NCBI RefSeq assembly: GCF_900112045.1
Contig: NZ_FOJW01000001.1
Coordinates: forward strand, 1-64,000
Reading direction: 5' to 3'
DNA length: 64,000 nucleotides
From: Lentibacillus halodurans
GTDB lineage: Bacteria > Bacillota > Bacilli > Bacillales > Amphibacillaceae
Below the pieces are notes generated by a model. The model had not been told where the DNA came from and did no database searches. It worked only from the letters and a program-made list of their open reading frames with translations. Position 1 is the first letter of the stretch. The number at the start of each line of letters is the position of its first letter. A program made the position numbers and the translations under genes. Shown here in pieces: positions 38,184-48,007 of this stretch.

Positions 38184-39476
38184 ATGGACGTAATTCTGGC
38201 GGGTATTATTTTTATTGTCAGTTATACTTTTATCATGACTGAAAAAATAAATCGGGCAGTTGTGGCTATGGCGGGTGGAGCATTGCTGCTATTGACAGGA
38301 ATTTATAGTGTTAATGACATGTTTACCGATTATATTGACTGGAACACGATTGCATTACTATTCGCTATGATGGTACTTATCTCGATTACCGAGAAAACAG
38401 GGTTGTTTTCGTTTATCGCTGTCCGGTTTGCCCAGCAAGTGCGGGGATCGCCCATTCCGCTGCTCATTGGTGTCAGCATTCTGACAGCTATCGGATCGGC
38501 ATTACTGGACAATGTTACGACTGTACTGATATTGGTTCCGATTGTGCTAAAGATCACAAAACAATTAAATCTTCCCTCGTTTCCATATTTGCTGATGATT
38601 ATTTTCAGTTCCAATATTGGCGGTACTGCGACGCTAATTGGAGATCCTCCGAATATCATGATTGGACAGGCTGTTGATCATCTGACATTTTTATCGTTTA
38701 TCAATCATCTGGCACCAGTGGCCATTATGATGTTTGTGATCATGCTGGGTGTGATGCTTCCTTTGTTCAGGCGGACATTACGCTCTGGAAAAAGCAATGT
38801 AGATGAGTTAATGAACACAGATGCATCTGCTTATCTCGTACGCACTCCCATGCTATATCAGTCAGTGGCTGTTTTGACCATGACCCTGTTTGGTTTTTTA
38901 TTGCATGCATTCCTTCATATTGATCTGACTGTTATTGCATTAAGTGGGGCCATTTTATTACTCCTGGTGACAGAAAAAGAATTGGATGCGGAACAGGTTT
39001 TTTCACAAGTTGAATGGGTTACCCTGTTTTTCTTTATCGGACTTTTTGCGCTGGTGGGTGGTCTTGAATCGGCAGGAATTATTGATGAACTGGCAAGAGC
39101 AATTGTACTTTGGACAGATGGTGATTTTGCTGCAACAGCTATTTTGATCTTATGGATTTCCGGGTTGTTTTCCGGAATTGTTGATAATATTCCGTTTGTG
39201 GCAGCCATGATCCCAGTTGTTGAAGAATTTGCAGGCTACGGCATGGTTTATCTGGATCCGATTTGGTGGTCACTGGCATTAGGAGCTTGTCTGGGAGGGA
39301 ATGCTACCTTGGTAGGCGCTTCCGCTAATGTTGTAGTGGCAGGACTTGCAGAAGGATCAGGCCGTAAGTTATCGTTTATACGCTTCATGCTTTATGGGAT
39401 ACCATTTGTTATATTATCACTTGTGATCGCAACCATTTATATTTACATCCGATATTTGATTCCATATACGTCTTGA
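38184..39476 (+). CDS. ArsB/NhaD-family anion or sodium/proton transporter
   Basis: 430-residue transporter with about eleven to twelve membrane segments, ion-transporter superfamily. Each half carries its re-entrant signature: LLDNVTTVLILVPI and NIGGTATLIGDPPNIMIG (about residues 110-160), then GIVDNIPFVAAMIPV and GACLGGNATLVGASANVVV (about residues 330-392). NhaD-type sodium/proton antiport would suit a halotolerant host; arsenite or organic anion transport cannot be excluded. AAAGAGGATG ribosome binding site. Not part of the Bacillus subtilis order at this locus, so probably a lineage-specific insertion. Confidence 0.82.
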   Translation: MDVILAGIIFIVSYTFIMTEKINRAVVAMAGGALLLLTGIYSVNDMFTDYIDWNTIALLFAMMVLISITEKTGLFSFIAVRFAQQVRGSPIPLLIGVSILTAIGSALLDNVTTVLILVPIVLKITKQLNLPSFPYLLMIIFSSNIGGTATLIGDPPNIMIGQAVDHLTFLSFINHLAPVAIMMFVIMLGVMLPLFRRTLRSGKSNVDELMNTDASAYLVRTPMLYQSVAVLTMTLFGFLLHAFLHIDLTVIALSGAILLLLVTEKELDAEQVFSQVEWVTLFFFIGLFALVGGLESAGIIDELARAIVLWTDGDFAATAILILWISGLFSGIVDNIPFVAAMIPVVEEFAGYGMVYLDPIWWSLALGACLGGNATLVGASANVVVAGLAEGSGRKLSFIRFMLYGIPFVILSLVIATIYIYIRYLIPYTS

Positions 39477-39603
39477 TCCGGATAATTTACAGCTGTCTAT
39501 TATTATAAAAAAACTTAAAAGAGGATCGGACAAAAGTATCTTTCGAGGTATTTTCAAAAAATTGCTTTCTTCTGTGCAGAATTTTGATGAGTAGGGAAAT
39601 GTT

Positions 39604-39690
39604 CCGGCAGAATACGTCGCTTTCCGTGGGCTCTGGCTCGGCTTCAGCTCTCGCTGTCCAACAGGAGTCTCCGTATTCTACGCTAATAAA
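39604..39690 (+). repeat. Repeat family C, short copy (plus orientation)
   Basis: Contains ATACGTCGCTTTCCGTGGGC, then CTTCAGCT, GCTGTC and AGGAGTCTCCGTATTCT. It matches the reverse complement of 39768-39895 but lacks about 40 internal bases. Sequences of this general type (ending in GGAGTCTCCG) recur in intergenic regions of Bacillaceae. Confidence 0.65.
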
Positions 39691-39767
39691 AATGTTCTAT
39701 CTTTTGAAAGTGGATATCCATAGAAATTAATTCCCATGATCATTCTTTCCATAATCAGAACACTACG

Positions 39768-39895
39768 CAAAGCGGAGGCAAGATACGGAGACTCCTCCGG
39801 GAACAGTACGTGTCCGAAGTCCCGCAGACAGCGATCTTTGCTTGTCGAGGAAGCTGAGGTTGTGCCCGTGGAAAGCGATGTATCTTGCAGCAGCA
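39768..39895 (-). repeat. Repeat family C, long copy (minus orientation)
   Basis: On the minus strand it reads CAAGATACATCGCTTTCCAC, then CAGCTTCCTCGAC, CTGTCTGCGGGACTTCGGAC, GTTCCC and GGAGTCTCCGTATCTTG. Its ends are complementary (CAAGATAC with GTATCTTG). With the short copy it makes a large inverted pair in the 643-base gap between the transporter and spoVB, both converging. No gene is seen in the rest of 39477-40119. Confidence 0.7.
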
Positions 39896-40119
39896 TATGC
39901 AAGCACTCAGCAAAAATCAGAATGGAAGAAAGCTTCAATCCGAAAATTTTCACTAGTTCGCAGTCGTTATCAACTATGAATAAGGATGTGACCGTTGAAA
40001 ATGTGACACTTCCTACCCTGTAATCGTTCGTCTCTAGGGAGAAAGTTTTAGTTGTGTCCCAGTCGCTTTAAGTTTTGTCATTGAATCGGGGATTCTTGTC
40101 TGTCAAGTCAGGTGATTGC

Positions 40120-41673
40120 TTATGAAAACCATTTTTGCAACACTGGTATTTGCCGTAATTCTTCTTTGGTTATAAATCTTAACATAAAGAGCAGGATAAT
40201 ATAAATGAACAATAAGACAATGAGCATCAGAATGAACATGAACAGATTCGATTCCATACCACTGAACATATCCCGCAGAAACCTTCCACACACCCACGTT
40301 AAGGTTACTAATAATCCCATTTTAAACAGATCACTGCCAGCTATCATAAATTTAATTTCCTTGTAAAGGCTTGCCAGGTGCAGTAACGTAACGAGAACAA
40401 CACCGACTGCCATGGCAATGGCAACCCCATTTATTCCAAAGTTTGGATTCGATGCCAGTAAAAAGAGCACCGTCAATTTTATGGCTGCCCCAATCAAACT
40501 GTTCCACATGGCGGGTCTCGCCAGGTCCAGGGCCTGTAATGCAGCCTGTAATGGTGACTGAATATAAAGCAAAATGAAAAAAGGCGCCATCAGTACTAGA
40601 AAATTACTTGCATTGGCACTTCCATACATAAAGTTTAATATGGGTGCAGCAAATAAGGTGAGTACAATAGTTGCAATCGCACCGGATGCAAATGAAATTC
40701 TGATTGACTGATGAATCCGGTAATGGATAAGCTGCTTATTCTGATGTGCATCTGCTTCGGATATGGATGGTACAAGAGCAATGGATAACGAATTTGTAAT
40801 AAAGGTAGGCAAAAATAGTAAAGGTAACACATAACCGGTCAGCTCTCCATACTGTTTTGTTGCCAGTGAACTGGAAATACCGGCAATTGCCAGACTTTGT
40901 GCAACAAGGATCGGTTCGAGAAAATGTGATATATTGCCGATCAATCGGCTTCCTGTACTGGGTAGTGAAATAGAAAATAGTTCTTTTAGCGTGCTTTTGC
41001 TGGACTGAATGTAGTGAAAGAATCGATGCCGGACTCGTACAACTTTTTGACGTTTAAATACACCTGCCAAGTACAACATGGATGCAAGCTCGCCTAGAAT
41101 AACACTGAACATCGCACCTGCAGCAGCAAACGCGATCCCATAAGGAAGGAGCACCTTTATAAAAAAGGCGACACAGGCAATCCTTACAAGTTGCTCAATA
41201 ACCAGCGCAAAACTTTGTGGCTTCATGTTTTGTCGTCCTTGAAAATAGCCTTTTAGAACAGAAGATATAGCGATGATCGGTACAATCGGGCTAATGGCAA
41301 TTAAAGGGTATAATGTCCGTTCATCTGTCAGCAAAGTTGTAGCGATGAATGGTGCAGCTATGATCATGCCTATCGTAAAAAAAATACTTAATATGCCGGT
41401 TATGAGTAATGATACAACTAGAATACGCTTGATTTTAGCCCAGTCATTTTTAGCCTCTGCTTCGGATACCCTTTTGGAGATAGCCACAGGGAGTCCGAGC
41501 TGTGTCAGTGTAATTACCAAAAACAATGTTGGAAGTGCCATCATATACAAACCGACACCTTCTTCACCCATGACTCTGGCTATGACCAGCCGGTTAATAA
41601 AGCCGAGCAGTCTCGTTATCATGCCTGCCATGATCAGGATTAGCGTTCCCTGCAAAAATGTTTGTTTGGTCAA
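40120..41673 (-). CDS. spoVB: Stage V sporulation protein B (MOP-family flippase-like)
   Basis: 517-residue protein with about fourteen transmembrane segments of the polysaccharide/lipid-II flippase (MOP, Wzx/MurJ-like) superfamily, needed for spore cortex synthesis. The N terminus TFLQGTLILIMAGMITRLLGF and IARVMGEEGVGLYMMALPTLFLV match SpoVB. TTG 41673 is the likely start, after GAAGGTAGG. Opposite strand to comN-secDF, as in Bacillus subtilis. An alternative would be another MurJ-like paralog, but synteny favours SpoVB. Confidence 0.93.
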   Translation of the reverse strand: MTKQTFLQGTLILIMAGMITRLLGFINRLVIARVMGEEGVGLYMMALPTLFLVITLTQLGLPVAISKRVSEAEAKNDWAKIKRILVVSLLITGILSIFFTIGMIIAAPFIATTLLTDERTLYPLIAISPIVPIIAISSVLKGYFQGRQNMKPQSFALVIEQLVRIACVAFFIKVLLPYGIAFAAAGAMFSVILGELASMLYLAGVFKRQKVVRVRHRFFHYIQSSKSTLKELFSISLPSTGSRLIGNISHFLEPILVAQSLAIAGISSSLATKQYGELTGYVLPLLFLPTFITNSLSIALVPSISEADAHQNKQLIHYRIHQSIRISFASGAIATIVLTLFAAPILNFMYGSANASNFLVLMAPFFILLYIQSPLQAALQALDLARPAMWNSLIGAAIKLTVLFLLASNPNFGINGVAIAMAVGVVLVTLLHLASLYKEIKFMIAGSDLFKMGLLVTLTWVCGRFLRDMFSGMESNLFMFILMLIVLLFIYIILLFMLRFITKEELRQIPVLQKWFS

Positions 41674-41792
41674 TATGGCCGACCTACCTTCTCAAAAAAT
41701 AAAATTTCAGATACAATGATATATATGCAAAGAAGTGGGCCAAGCATGACAAGCATGAAGAAATAAGTGGACAAGGTGAGGGGGGCATTTGC

Positions 41793-42080
41793 ATGGACAT
41801 AACAAAAAATGTATATGAATGGAAAGCAGAAATTGGACCAGCATTGAAAAGTAAAGCAACTGAGTTACGACTGATGGGATATAATGAGGCAACAAGTGAA
41901 GATGTATGGAACTGTTTGAAAGAAAAAGTGTGGAAAGGTAATCCTTCCAAACGTTTATATGAAGTCGTTCAGGATATATTTCATCTATCATCCAATATTT
42001 ATATGAGTTATCTAACGGTCAATGCCCATCAGGATGAAGGCTTAGCCGCATCCATTGCTGCGTTGACTGAAAACGATTAG
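41793..42080 (+). CDS. comN: ComN-type post-transcriptional regulator (YrzD family)
   Basis: 95-residue soluble helical protein (WKAEIGPALKSKATELRLMGYNEATSEDVWNCLKEKVWKG). Size, composition and position between spoVB and secDF match YrzD/ComN, which in Bacillus subtilis interacts with DivIVA and affects comE mRNA localisation. ATG 41793 follows GGTGAGGGGGG. Assignment is by synteny plus family resemblance. Confidence 0.8.
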   Translation: MDITKNVYEWKAEIGPALKSKATELRLMGYNEATSEDVWNCLKEKVWKGNPSKRLYEVVQDIFHLSSNIYMSYLTVNAHQDEGLAASIAALTEND

Positions 42081-42145
42081 ACAGAAGCAAATTAATGGAT
42101 ACATAATGTACGAGTCGTGAAATGTTAAGGGAGGCAAAACGACAG

Positions 42146-44422
42146 ATGAAAACCAGAGGCAGAATTGTTGCCTTTTTTCTGATCGTACTTGTATTGGCAG
42201 GAACGATTGGTTCAACGGTGACAGGAATTGCAAAAGATATTAATTTAGGTCTGGACCTTCAGGGCGGCTTTGAAATTTTGTATGAAGTGGAGCCTGTAGA
42301 GGATGGCCAGGAAACAGACAGGGCATTACTTGAATCAACCGTCCGGATCCTTAATGAACGTGTGAACCGGCTGGGGATCAGTGAAGCAAATATTGATATT
42401 GAAGGCGAAAATAGAATCCGGGTCCAGCTTGCTGGGGTTGAAAACCAGGAAGAAGCTCGTGAGCTGCTATCGACGTCAGCACGTTTATCATTCCGGAATG
42501 TCGATGATGAGAAACTGATGGACGGAAGTGATGTGGTTCAAGGAGGCGCCAGCCAGGACTTTTCCCAGCAGACAAACGAACCAATTGTTACACTGCAGCT
42601 TAAGGATGCATCCAAGTTCCGTGATATTACAAGTGAATTATCTTCCAAATATGATCCGGCTACTCCTTTTCCACAGCGTGAGGATTTACTGGTTATATGG
42701 ATGGACTATCAGGAAGGCGATTCATTTGATGAAGAAGTACAGAAAGAAGATTCAAAATATGTTTCAGCAGCGGGGGTTGATGAAACACTTAATACAACAA
42801 ATGTGATGATCGAAGGAAACTTTACTGTTGAGTCTGCCCAGCGTCTGGCTGACATCATCAATGCCGGGTCGTTACCTGTCAATATGACGGAACTGTATTC
42901 CAACACGGTAGGTGCACAATTCGGTGAGCAAGCACTGGATAAAACAGTGTTTGCGGGAATTGTCGGCATAGGCATTGTATTCCTTTTTATCATGGCCGTT
43001 TACCGTTTTCCAGGAATCATTGCAGCCATCAATTTAAGTGTCTATATCTTTTTGGTTCTGTTAGTGTTTTACTTGATGAATGGCGTTTTGACACTGCAGG
43101 GGATTGCAGCATTGATTCTCGGTGTTGGTATGGCAGTTGATGCGAATGTCATTACTTTTGAACGGATTAAGGAAGAACTTAGGGAAGGCAAATCGGTACA
43201 GGCTGCGTTTAAAACGGGATCCAAAAACTCGCTTCGGGCTATTGTTGATGCCAATATTACGACGTTGCTTGCCGCATCTGTATTATTCATATTCGGTACC
43301 AGTTCTGTCAAAGGCTTTGCAACCATGCTGATTTTAAGTATTGTTGTCAGCTTCCTGACAGCAGTCTATGGTACAAGGTTATTGATGGGATTATGGGTCA
43401 AAAGCAAATTTTTGAAAAACCGTCCGGGCTGGTTCGGTATCAAGCAAAAGGATATTAAAGATATTGCTGATTCAACTGAACGGGAACCGAAAGTCTTTAA
43501 CCAGGAACTTAATGTTACACAGCACCGGAAGAAATTTTTTATGGCATCCGCGTTAATGGTTGTTCTAGGAGGGATTGCCATTGGCCTGTTCCAGCTGAAT
43601 CCAGGCATTGACTTCACCAGCGGGTCAAGAATCCAGCTAGCTGCTGAAGATAGTCTTAATGCGGAGGAAATTGAAAACGGTCTGGAAGAATTAGACTTGG
43701 AAGCCGAGTCAGTTGTTCTTACAGGTGATGATAACGAGGGAGCTATTCTCCGCTATGACCAGGTGATTGATGAAGACCGGATTTCTGAAATTCAAACGTA
43801 TTTTGGAGAAAATTTTAATGCCGATACAAGTGTCAGTGTTGTCTCTCCAATTGTCGGGGAGGAGCTCGTCAAAAATGCGCTTTACGCTGTCGCCATTGCA
43901 TCAATCGGTATGATCATCTACGTTACTCTCCGATTTGAGGTGTTTTTCGGGCTTACGGCAATCATTGCGCTCATTCATGATGCCTTCTTCATCCTGGCGA
44001 TTTTCAGTCTGACCAGAATCGAATTTGATGTGACCATTGTAGCTGCGATACTGACGATCATCGGCTACTCCATCAACGACACAATTGTTACGTTCGACAG
44101 GATCCGTGAAAACCTGAGGAAGAAGAAGCGGATTAGATCGTTTAAAGAGCTTGCCAAAACTGTTAACAGAAGTCTGGTTCAAACCATGACCCGCAGTATT
44201 AATACGACCGTCACAACGATGATTGCCGTACTGGCATTCCTGTTCCTAGGTGCCCAATCCATAACAGGATTTGCGATCGCACTGGCTGTCGGGCTGCTTG
44301 CGGGTACGTATTCATCTTTGTTCCTGGCATCACAACTATGGCTCGTCTGGCGTGGGAAAAATATCAAGGAAAAACCTGTCGTCTTTGCCAAAAAGAAACG
44401 TAGAGAAGGTCCACAGGTTTAA
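42146..44422 (+). CDS. secDF: Protein translocase subunit SecDF (fused)
   Basis: RND-family fusion of SecD and SecF that uses the proton gradient to assist Sec export. About 758 residues and twelve membrane helices. The SecD half has GLDLQGGFEILYEV (about residues 35-48) and IAALILGVGMAVDANVITFERIKEELREG; the SecF half starts near residue 455 and has GIDFTSGSRIQL, IGYSINDTIVTFDRIRENLR and SINTTVTTMIAVLAFLFLG. Start ATG 42146 follows AAGGGAGG; the ATG at 42122 lies upstream of it. Followed by a terminator. Confidence 0.97.
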   Translation: MKTRGRIVAFFLIVLVLAGTIGSTVTGIAKDINLGLDLQGGFEILYEVEPVEDGQETDRALLESTVRILNERVNRLGISEANIDIEGENRIRVQLAGVENQEEARELLSTSARLSFRNVDDEKLMDGSDVVQGGASQDFSQQTNEPIVTLQLKDASKFRDITSELSSKYDPATPFPQREDLLVIWMDYQEGDSFDEEVQKEDSKYVSAAGVDETLNTTNVMIEGNFTVESAQRLADIINAGSLPVNMTELYSNTVGAQFGEQALDKTVFAGIVGIGIVFLFIMAVYRFPGIIAAINLSVYIFLVLLVFYLMNGVLTLQGIAALILGVGMAVDANVITFERIKEELREGKSVQAAFKTGSKNSLRAIVDANITTLLAASVLFIFGTSSVKGFATMLILSIVVSFLTAVYGTRLLMGLWVKSKFLKNRPGWFGIKQKDIKDIADSTEREPKVFNQELNVTQHRKKFFMASALMVVLGGIAIGLFQLNPGIDFTSGSRIQLAAEDSLNAEEIENGLEELDLEAESVVLTGDDNEGAILRYDQVIDEDRISEIQTYFGENFNADTSVSVVSPIVGEELVKNALYAVAIASIGMIIYVTLRFEVFFGLTAIIALIHDAFFILAIFSLTRIEFDVTIVAAILTIIGYSINDTIVTFDRIRENLRKKKRIRSFKELAKTVNRSLVQTMTRSINTTVTTMIAVLAFLFLGAQSITGFAIALAVGLLAGTYSSLFLASQLWLVWRGKNIKEKPVVFAKKKRREGPQV

Positions 44423-44430
44423 TGGAAAAG

Positions 44431-44464
44431 AATCCCTGAGCTTGTTAAGCTTCAGGGATTTTAT
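44431..44464 (+). terminator. Terminator after secDF
   Basis: AATCCCTGAGCTT (44431-44443) pairs with AAGCTTCAGGGATT (44447-44460), one base bulged, then TTTT. Separates secDF from the lapA-like gene. Confidence 0.8.
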
Positions 44465-44529
44465 GGTTAACTTCAGGATGAAAAGGGTAATTTACACAAT
44501 AAAGCTGTTATGTAAAGGAGGAGATTATT

Positions 44530-44862
44530 TTGAGAGGACAAACTTATGTCATTCTGGCCATTTTATTTGTTTTTATTGTTGCAGTATTTGCAGTGATCAA
44601 TGTAGCCCCGGTGGAGATTAATTATTTGTTTGGCAGCGGGGAAGCACCTCTGATTCTGGTGATCCTGCTTTCGGTATTAATGGGAGGCATCATCACAGCT
44701 GCAGCAGGACTTGTGAAGATGATGCAATTACAGCGTGAACGGAATGTACTCATGTCGGAGAATGATCAACTGAAAGAAACGTTGAGAAATCATGATTTAT
44801 TAAATGAACCAAATCTTGTAGATGAAGCAGCTGAGCAGGCTGAAAAAAATGAAGATCAATAA
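44530..44862 (+). CDS. LapA-domain membrane protein (YrvD-like)
   Basis: 110-residue protein with two transmembrane segments (about residues 5-23 and 42-63), the FAVINVAPVEINYLFGSGEAPLIL signature spread between them, and a C-terminal coiled coil (residues 66-90). This is the LapA domain named from lipopolysaccharide assembly, but widespread in Gram-positives where its role is unknown. Position between secDF and recJ matches yrvD of Bacillus subtilis. TTG 44530 follows AAAGGAGGA. Confidence 0.83.
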   Translation: MRGQTYVILAILFVFIVAVFAVINVAPVEINYLFGSGEAPLILVILLSVLMGGIITAAAGLVKMMQLQRERNVLMSENDQLKETLRNHDLLNEPNLVDEAAEQAEKNEDQ

Positions 44863-44918
44863 ACCTGATTGCTCCCCGTGACTATCTCTTGTATACTGGA
44901 TTAGTCAGGGGTGAGTTT

Positions 44919-47246
44919 ATGTTAGAGAGTAAAATGAAATGGAAGTTTGCCGGAAATCAAAACAATATACCACATTGGAATTCCAAAAGATTCTCACCGC
45001 TTATCAAAGAATTGTTATTACAGCGGGGTATTACATCAGATGAAGAAGCAGAAATGTTTTTATCTCCTGATTTAGCACATTTAGACAGTGTACAGTTAAT
45101 GTCGGATATTGATAAAGCAACGGAACGTATACATAAAGGGGTTGCAGCAGGTGAAAAAATTCTCGTCTTTGGTGATTATGATGCAGATGGTGTCAGTTCA
45201 ACAGCCATCATGATCAAAGCGTTGCGGGAGCTTGGTGCGGATTGTGATTACTATATACCAAACCGGTTTACAGAAGGTTACGGTCCTAATGAGGAAGCAT
45301 TCAGAACGGTCTATGAAAATGGATATCAACTAATCATAACCGTTGATACGGGGATAGCAGCTGTTCATGAAGCAGCTGTTGCGGATGAGCTTGGAATCGA
45401 TCTAATTATTACCGATCATCATGAGCCACAGGAACAGTTACCGGATGCCTATGCGATTATCCATCCAAAATGTTCTCCTGATTATAAGTTTAAGGAACTT
45501 GCAGGTGCAGGTGTCGCATTGAAGTTTGCCGAAAGCCTGCTCGGCTATTTTCCAAAACAATTTCTCGACTTGGCAGCCATTGGGACGATTGCTGACCTTG
45601 TTCCATTAGTCGATGAAAACCGGATCTTTGCCTATTATGGATTAAAATCTGTGTCTGCTACCAATAATCCAGGTTTGAATGCCTTAAAAAAAGTATGTGG
45701 TATTACAGGGAATGTCAGTGAAGAAGATATCGGTTTTTCAATTGGTCCCAGATTAAATGCAGTCGGCCGATTACAGGATGCTGATCTGGCGGTTCAGCTG
45801 CTACTGAGTAATGATAAGGATGAAGCTGAGCAAATTGCAGAGATGGTCCAATCGATCAATCAGGAACGGCAGAAGATTGTCAGTGATATTGTGAAAGAGG
45901 CAGAAGAAATGGCGGAGCCGGCTGATGATCAAGGTGTAATTGTTGTGGCCAAAGAAGGCTGGAATCAGGGGGTGCTCGGTATTGTGGCATCAAACCTGGT
46001 GCGGAAATATGACCGTCCGGCAATTGTACTGTCTATTTTGCCGGAAGAGGGAATCATGAAGGGATCGGCCCGAAGTATTCCCGCCTTTGATTTATTTGCA
46101 AATTGTATGGATATAAGGGATCTCTTTACGCACTTTGGTGGTCATACTCAGGCTGCGGGGATGACGTTGCCGATGGACAACCTGCAACCATTGCAAACAC
46201 AACTTAATGATATGATTTTTCAGCAGCTGACAAAGGAAGATTTCACCCAGGAGATTGAGATTACCAAGACAATTGCTGTGCCCGAAATCAATGAAGAACT
46301 GGTCGAGGAAATCAGGCAGCTGGCACCATTTGGCATGGCCAATCCAAAGCCTGTATTTCATGTGAAGGATGTACCTGTTGATATAAGACAAATCGGAAAA
46401 GCACAAAAGCATTTAAAAATGCAATTCCGGGACCAAAACAAAACACTTGATGGAATCGGTTTTGGATTCGGGAATGTATATGATCATCTGTCACCAAATA
46501 CACCAATATCCGTTGTTGGTGAGCTCAGCATTAATGAGTGGAATAGTTTTCGAAAAGTACAGATTGTTATGCAGGATATGAAAATTGATGAGAAACAGCT
46601 ATTTGATCACCGAGGAAAGCGTGATTTTAATATGACGCCGTATATACGTCCATATTCCGACCATATAGCAGTTCATCAAACTTTACCGGATGAGAATGCT
46701 TTTCCTGATAACGTTTTATGTGTTACATATGATACAGACATAAGCAGCCTGAAGGAAGTTCATACGCTATTTTTGTTTGATTTGCCAACAGATCTTAAGG
46801 GACTAAAAATACTGCTGCAGCAACTTAATCCAATTAATATTCATGTATGTTTTCGGCTGGAAGACAGTACTTTTATGAAAGCTTTTCCTTCAAGAGAGGA
46901 TTTCAAATGGCTGTATGCACATCTTGCCAAACGAAAACAGATCAATATGGATAAGGAATTATCCATGATCATGGATGCTAAGGCATGGACAAAAGACCGG
47001 ATTAAGTTTATGGCAAACGTTTTTTTTGATCTTGGTTTTGTTAAAATAGATAATGGTATGATTCAATTAAACCTAAATCCTGTGAAAAAAGATTTAACAG
47101 AATCAGCTATCTATCAAGAACGGCTGAACAGGGCTGAAATTGAAAAAACACTGTACTATTCAACATATGATGAGCTAAGATCGTGGTTGTCGGAATGCAT
47201 GAAGGATAGGCTAACGCCTAAGGAGGAACCAATTTATGGATTATAA
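44919..47246 (+). CDS. recJ: Single-stranded-DNA-specific exonuclease RecJ
   Basis: 5-prime to 3-prime exonuclease of recombination and mismatch repair. About 775 residues. DHH-phosphoesterase motifs: [13 protein letters not shown] (about residues 76-88), [15 protein letters not shown] (about residue 165), then DHHA1 GGHTQAAGM (about residue 408), an OB domain and the Gram-positive C-terminal extension (about residues 565-775). ATG 44919 follows AGGGGTGAG. Overlaps apt by 11 bases, whose AAGGAGG ribosome binding site lies in the recJ coding end. Confidence 0.96.
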   Translation: MLESKMKWKFAGNQNNIPHWNSKRFSPLIKELLLQRGITSDEEAEMFLSPDLAHLDSVQLMSDIDKATERIHKGVAAGEKILVFGDYDADGVSSTAIMIKALRELGADCDYYIPNRFTEGYGPNEEAFRTVYENGYQLIITVDTGIAAVHEAAVADELGIDLIITDHHEPQEQLPDAYAIIHPKCSPDYKFKELAGAGVALKFAESLLGYFPKQFLDLAAIGTIADLVPLVDENRIFAYYGLKSVSATNNPGLNALKKVCGITGNVSEEDIGFSIGPRLNAVGRLQDADLAVQLLLSNDKDEAEQIAEMVQSINQERQKIVSDIVKEAEEMAEPADDQGVIVVAKEGWNQGVLGIVASNLVRKYDRPAIVLSILPEEGIMKGSARSIPAFDLFANCMDIRDLFTHFGGHTQAAGMTLPMDNLQPLQTQLNDMIFQQLTKEDFTQEIEITKTIAVPEINEELVEEIRQLAPFGMANPKPVFHVKDVPVDIRQIGKAQKHLKMQFRDQNKTLDGIGFGFGNVYDHLSPNTPISVVGELSINEWNSFRKVQIVMQDMKIDEKQLFDHRGKRDFNMTPYIRPYSDHIAVHQTLPDENAFPDNVLCVTYDTDISSLKEVHTLFLFDLPTDLKGLKILLQQLNPINIHVCFRLEDSTFMKAFPSREDFKWLYAHLAKRKQINMDKELSMIMDAKAWTKDRIKFMANVFFDLGFVKIDNGMIQLNLNPVKKDLTESAIYQERLNRAEIEKTLYYSTYDELRSWLSECMKDRLTPKEEPIYGL

Positions 47247-47748
47247 AAAACATGTACAAATTGTTGAAGATTGGCCAAAAAAAGGTGTACAATTTAAAGA
47301 TATAACACCATTAATGGATAATGGAAAAGTTTTTAAATCAGCTGTTGATGAAATTGTAGAGTTTGCCCGCAAAAAAGATATTGATATAGTTGTTGGTCCG
47401 GAAGCAAGAGGGTTCATTATTGGGTGTCCTGTTTCCTATGCACTTGAAGTAGGTTTTGCACCGGTAAGGAAAGAAGGAAAACTGCCACGTGAAGTGATCA
47501 AAGTTGATTATGGTCTTGAATACGGCAAGAACGTGCTGACAATTCATAAGGATGCCATCAAACCTGGTCAGCGTGTATTGATTACTGATGATTTGCTGGC
47601 AACGGGCGGAACAATCGATGCGACCATTCAATTAGTTGAAGAATTGGGTGGAATTGTCGTCGGGTGTGCTTTTCTGATTGAACTGTCTTATTTGAACGGA
47701 CTGGAAAAACTCGAAGGCTATGACGTACTGACATTAATGCATTATTAG
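47236..47748 (+). CDS. apt: Adenine phosphoribosyltransferase
   Basis: Purine salvage enzyme: adenine plus PRPP to AMP. 170 residues. The PRPP loop is [14 protein letters not shown] (about residues 115-128), and the substrate region [19 protein letters not shown] and the flexible loop [12 protein letters not shown] are present. Translationally coupled to recJ. Followed by a hairpin and then relA, the conserved recJ-apt-relA order. Confidence 0.97.
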   Translation: MDYKKHVQIVEDWPKKGVQFKDITPLMDNGKVFKSAVDEIVEFARKKDIDIVVGPEARGFIIGCPVSYALEVGFAPVRKEGKLPREVIKVDYGLEYGKNVLTIHKDAIKPGQRVLITDDLLATGGTIDATIQLVEELGGIVVGCAFLIELSYLNGLEKLEGYDVLTLMHY

Positions 47749-47768
47749 TTTTGAGATGTGATCGTATC

Positions 47769-47796
47769 AGGTCTGATTGAATCATTCATCAGACCT
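47769..47796 (+). terminator. Hairpin after apt
   Basis: Perfect nine-base stem AGGTCTGAT / ATCAGACCT with a ten-base loop, followed by ATTCTTATT. Likely intrinsic terminator with a weak T tract. Remaining bases to 48007 show only the relA ribosome binding site. Confidence 0.65.
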
Positions 47797-48007
47797 ATTC
47801 TTATTCGCAGTAAGGGTGAAATGATGAAACGACTTGAACCTGAATGCGAACAGTTTTTCCTTTACATTTCTTCAATATTTTTTAATACTATACACAATAG
47901 AAGTGGCTGTCTCTTTCTTTTCTTTGAATTAGGTGAAATAAACTATACAAGCTGGTAAACCGGATACTGTCAATAAAACGCATTGCTAAGTGAATTCAGG
48001 TGATTTT

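Noticed and set aside
39736-40023. 95-codon plus-strand frame (and 91-codon minus frame) in the spoVB-transporter gap
   Set aside because: Both lie within the family C repeat and have no ribosome binding site; open reading results from the GC-richer repeat.
47758-47958. 66-codon plus-strand frame between apt and relA
   Set aside because: It runs through the apt terminator hairpin, has no ribosome binding site and looks like random coding of AT-rich sequence.
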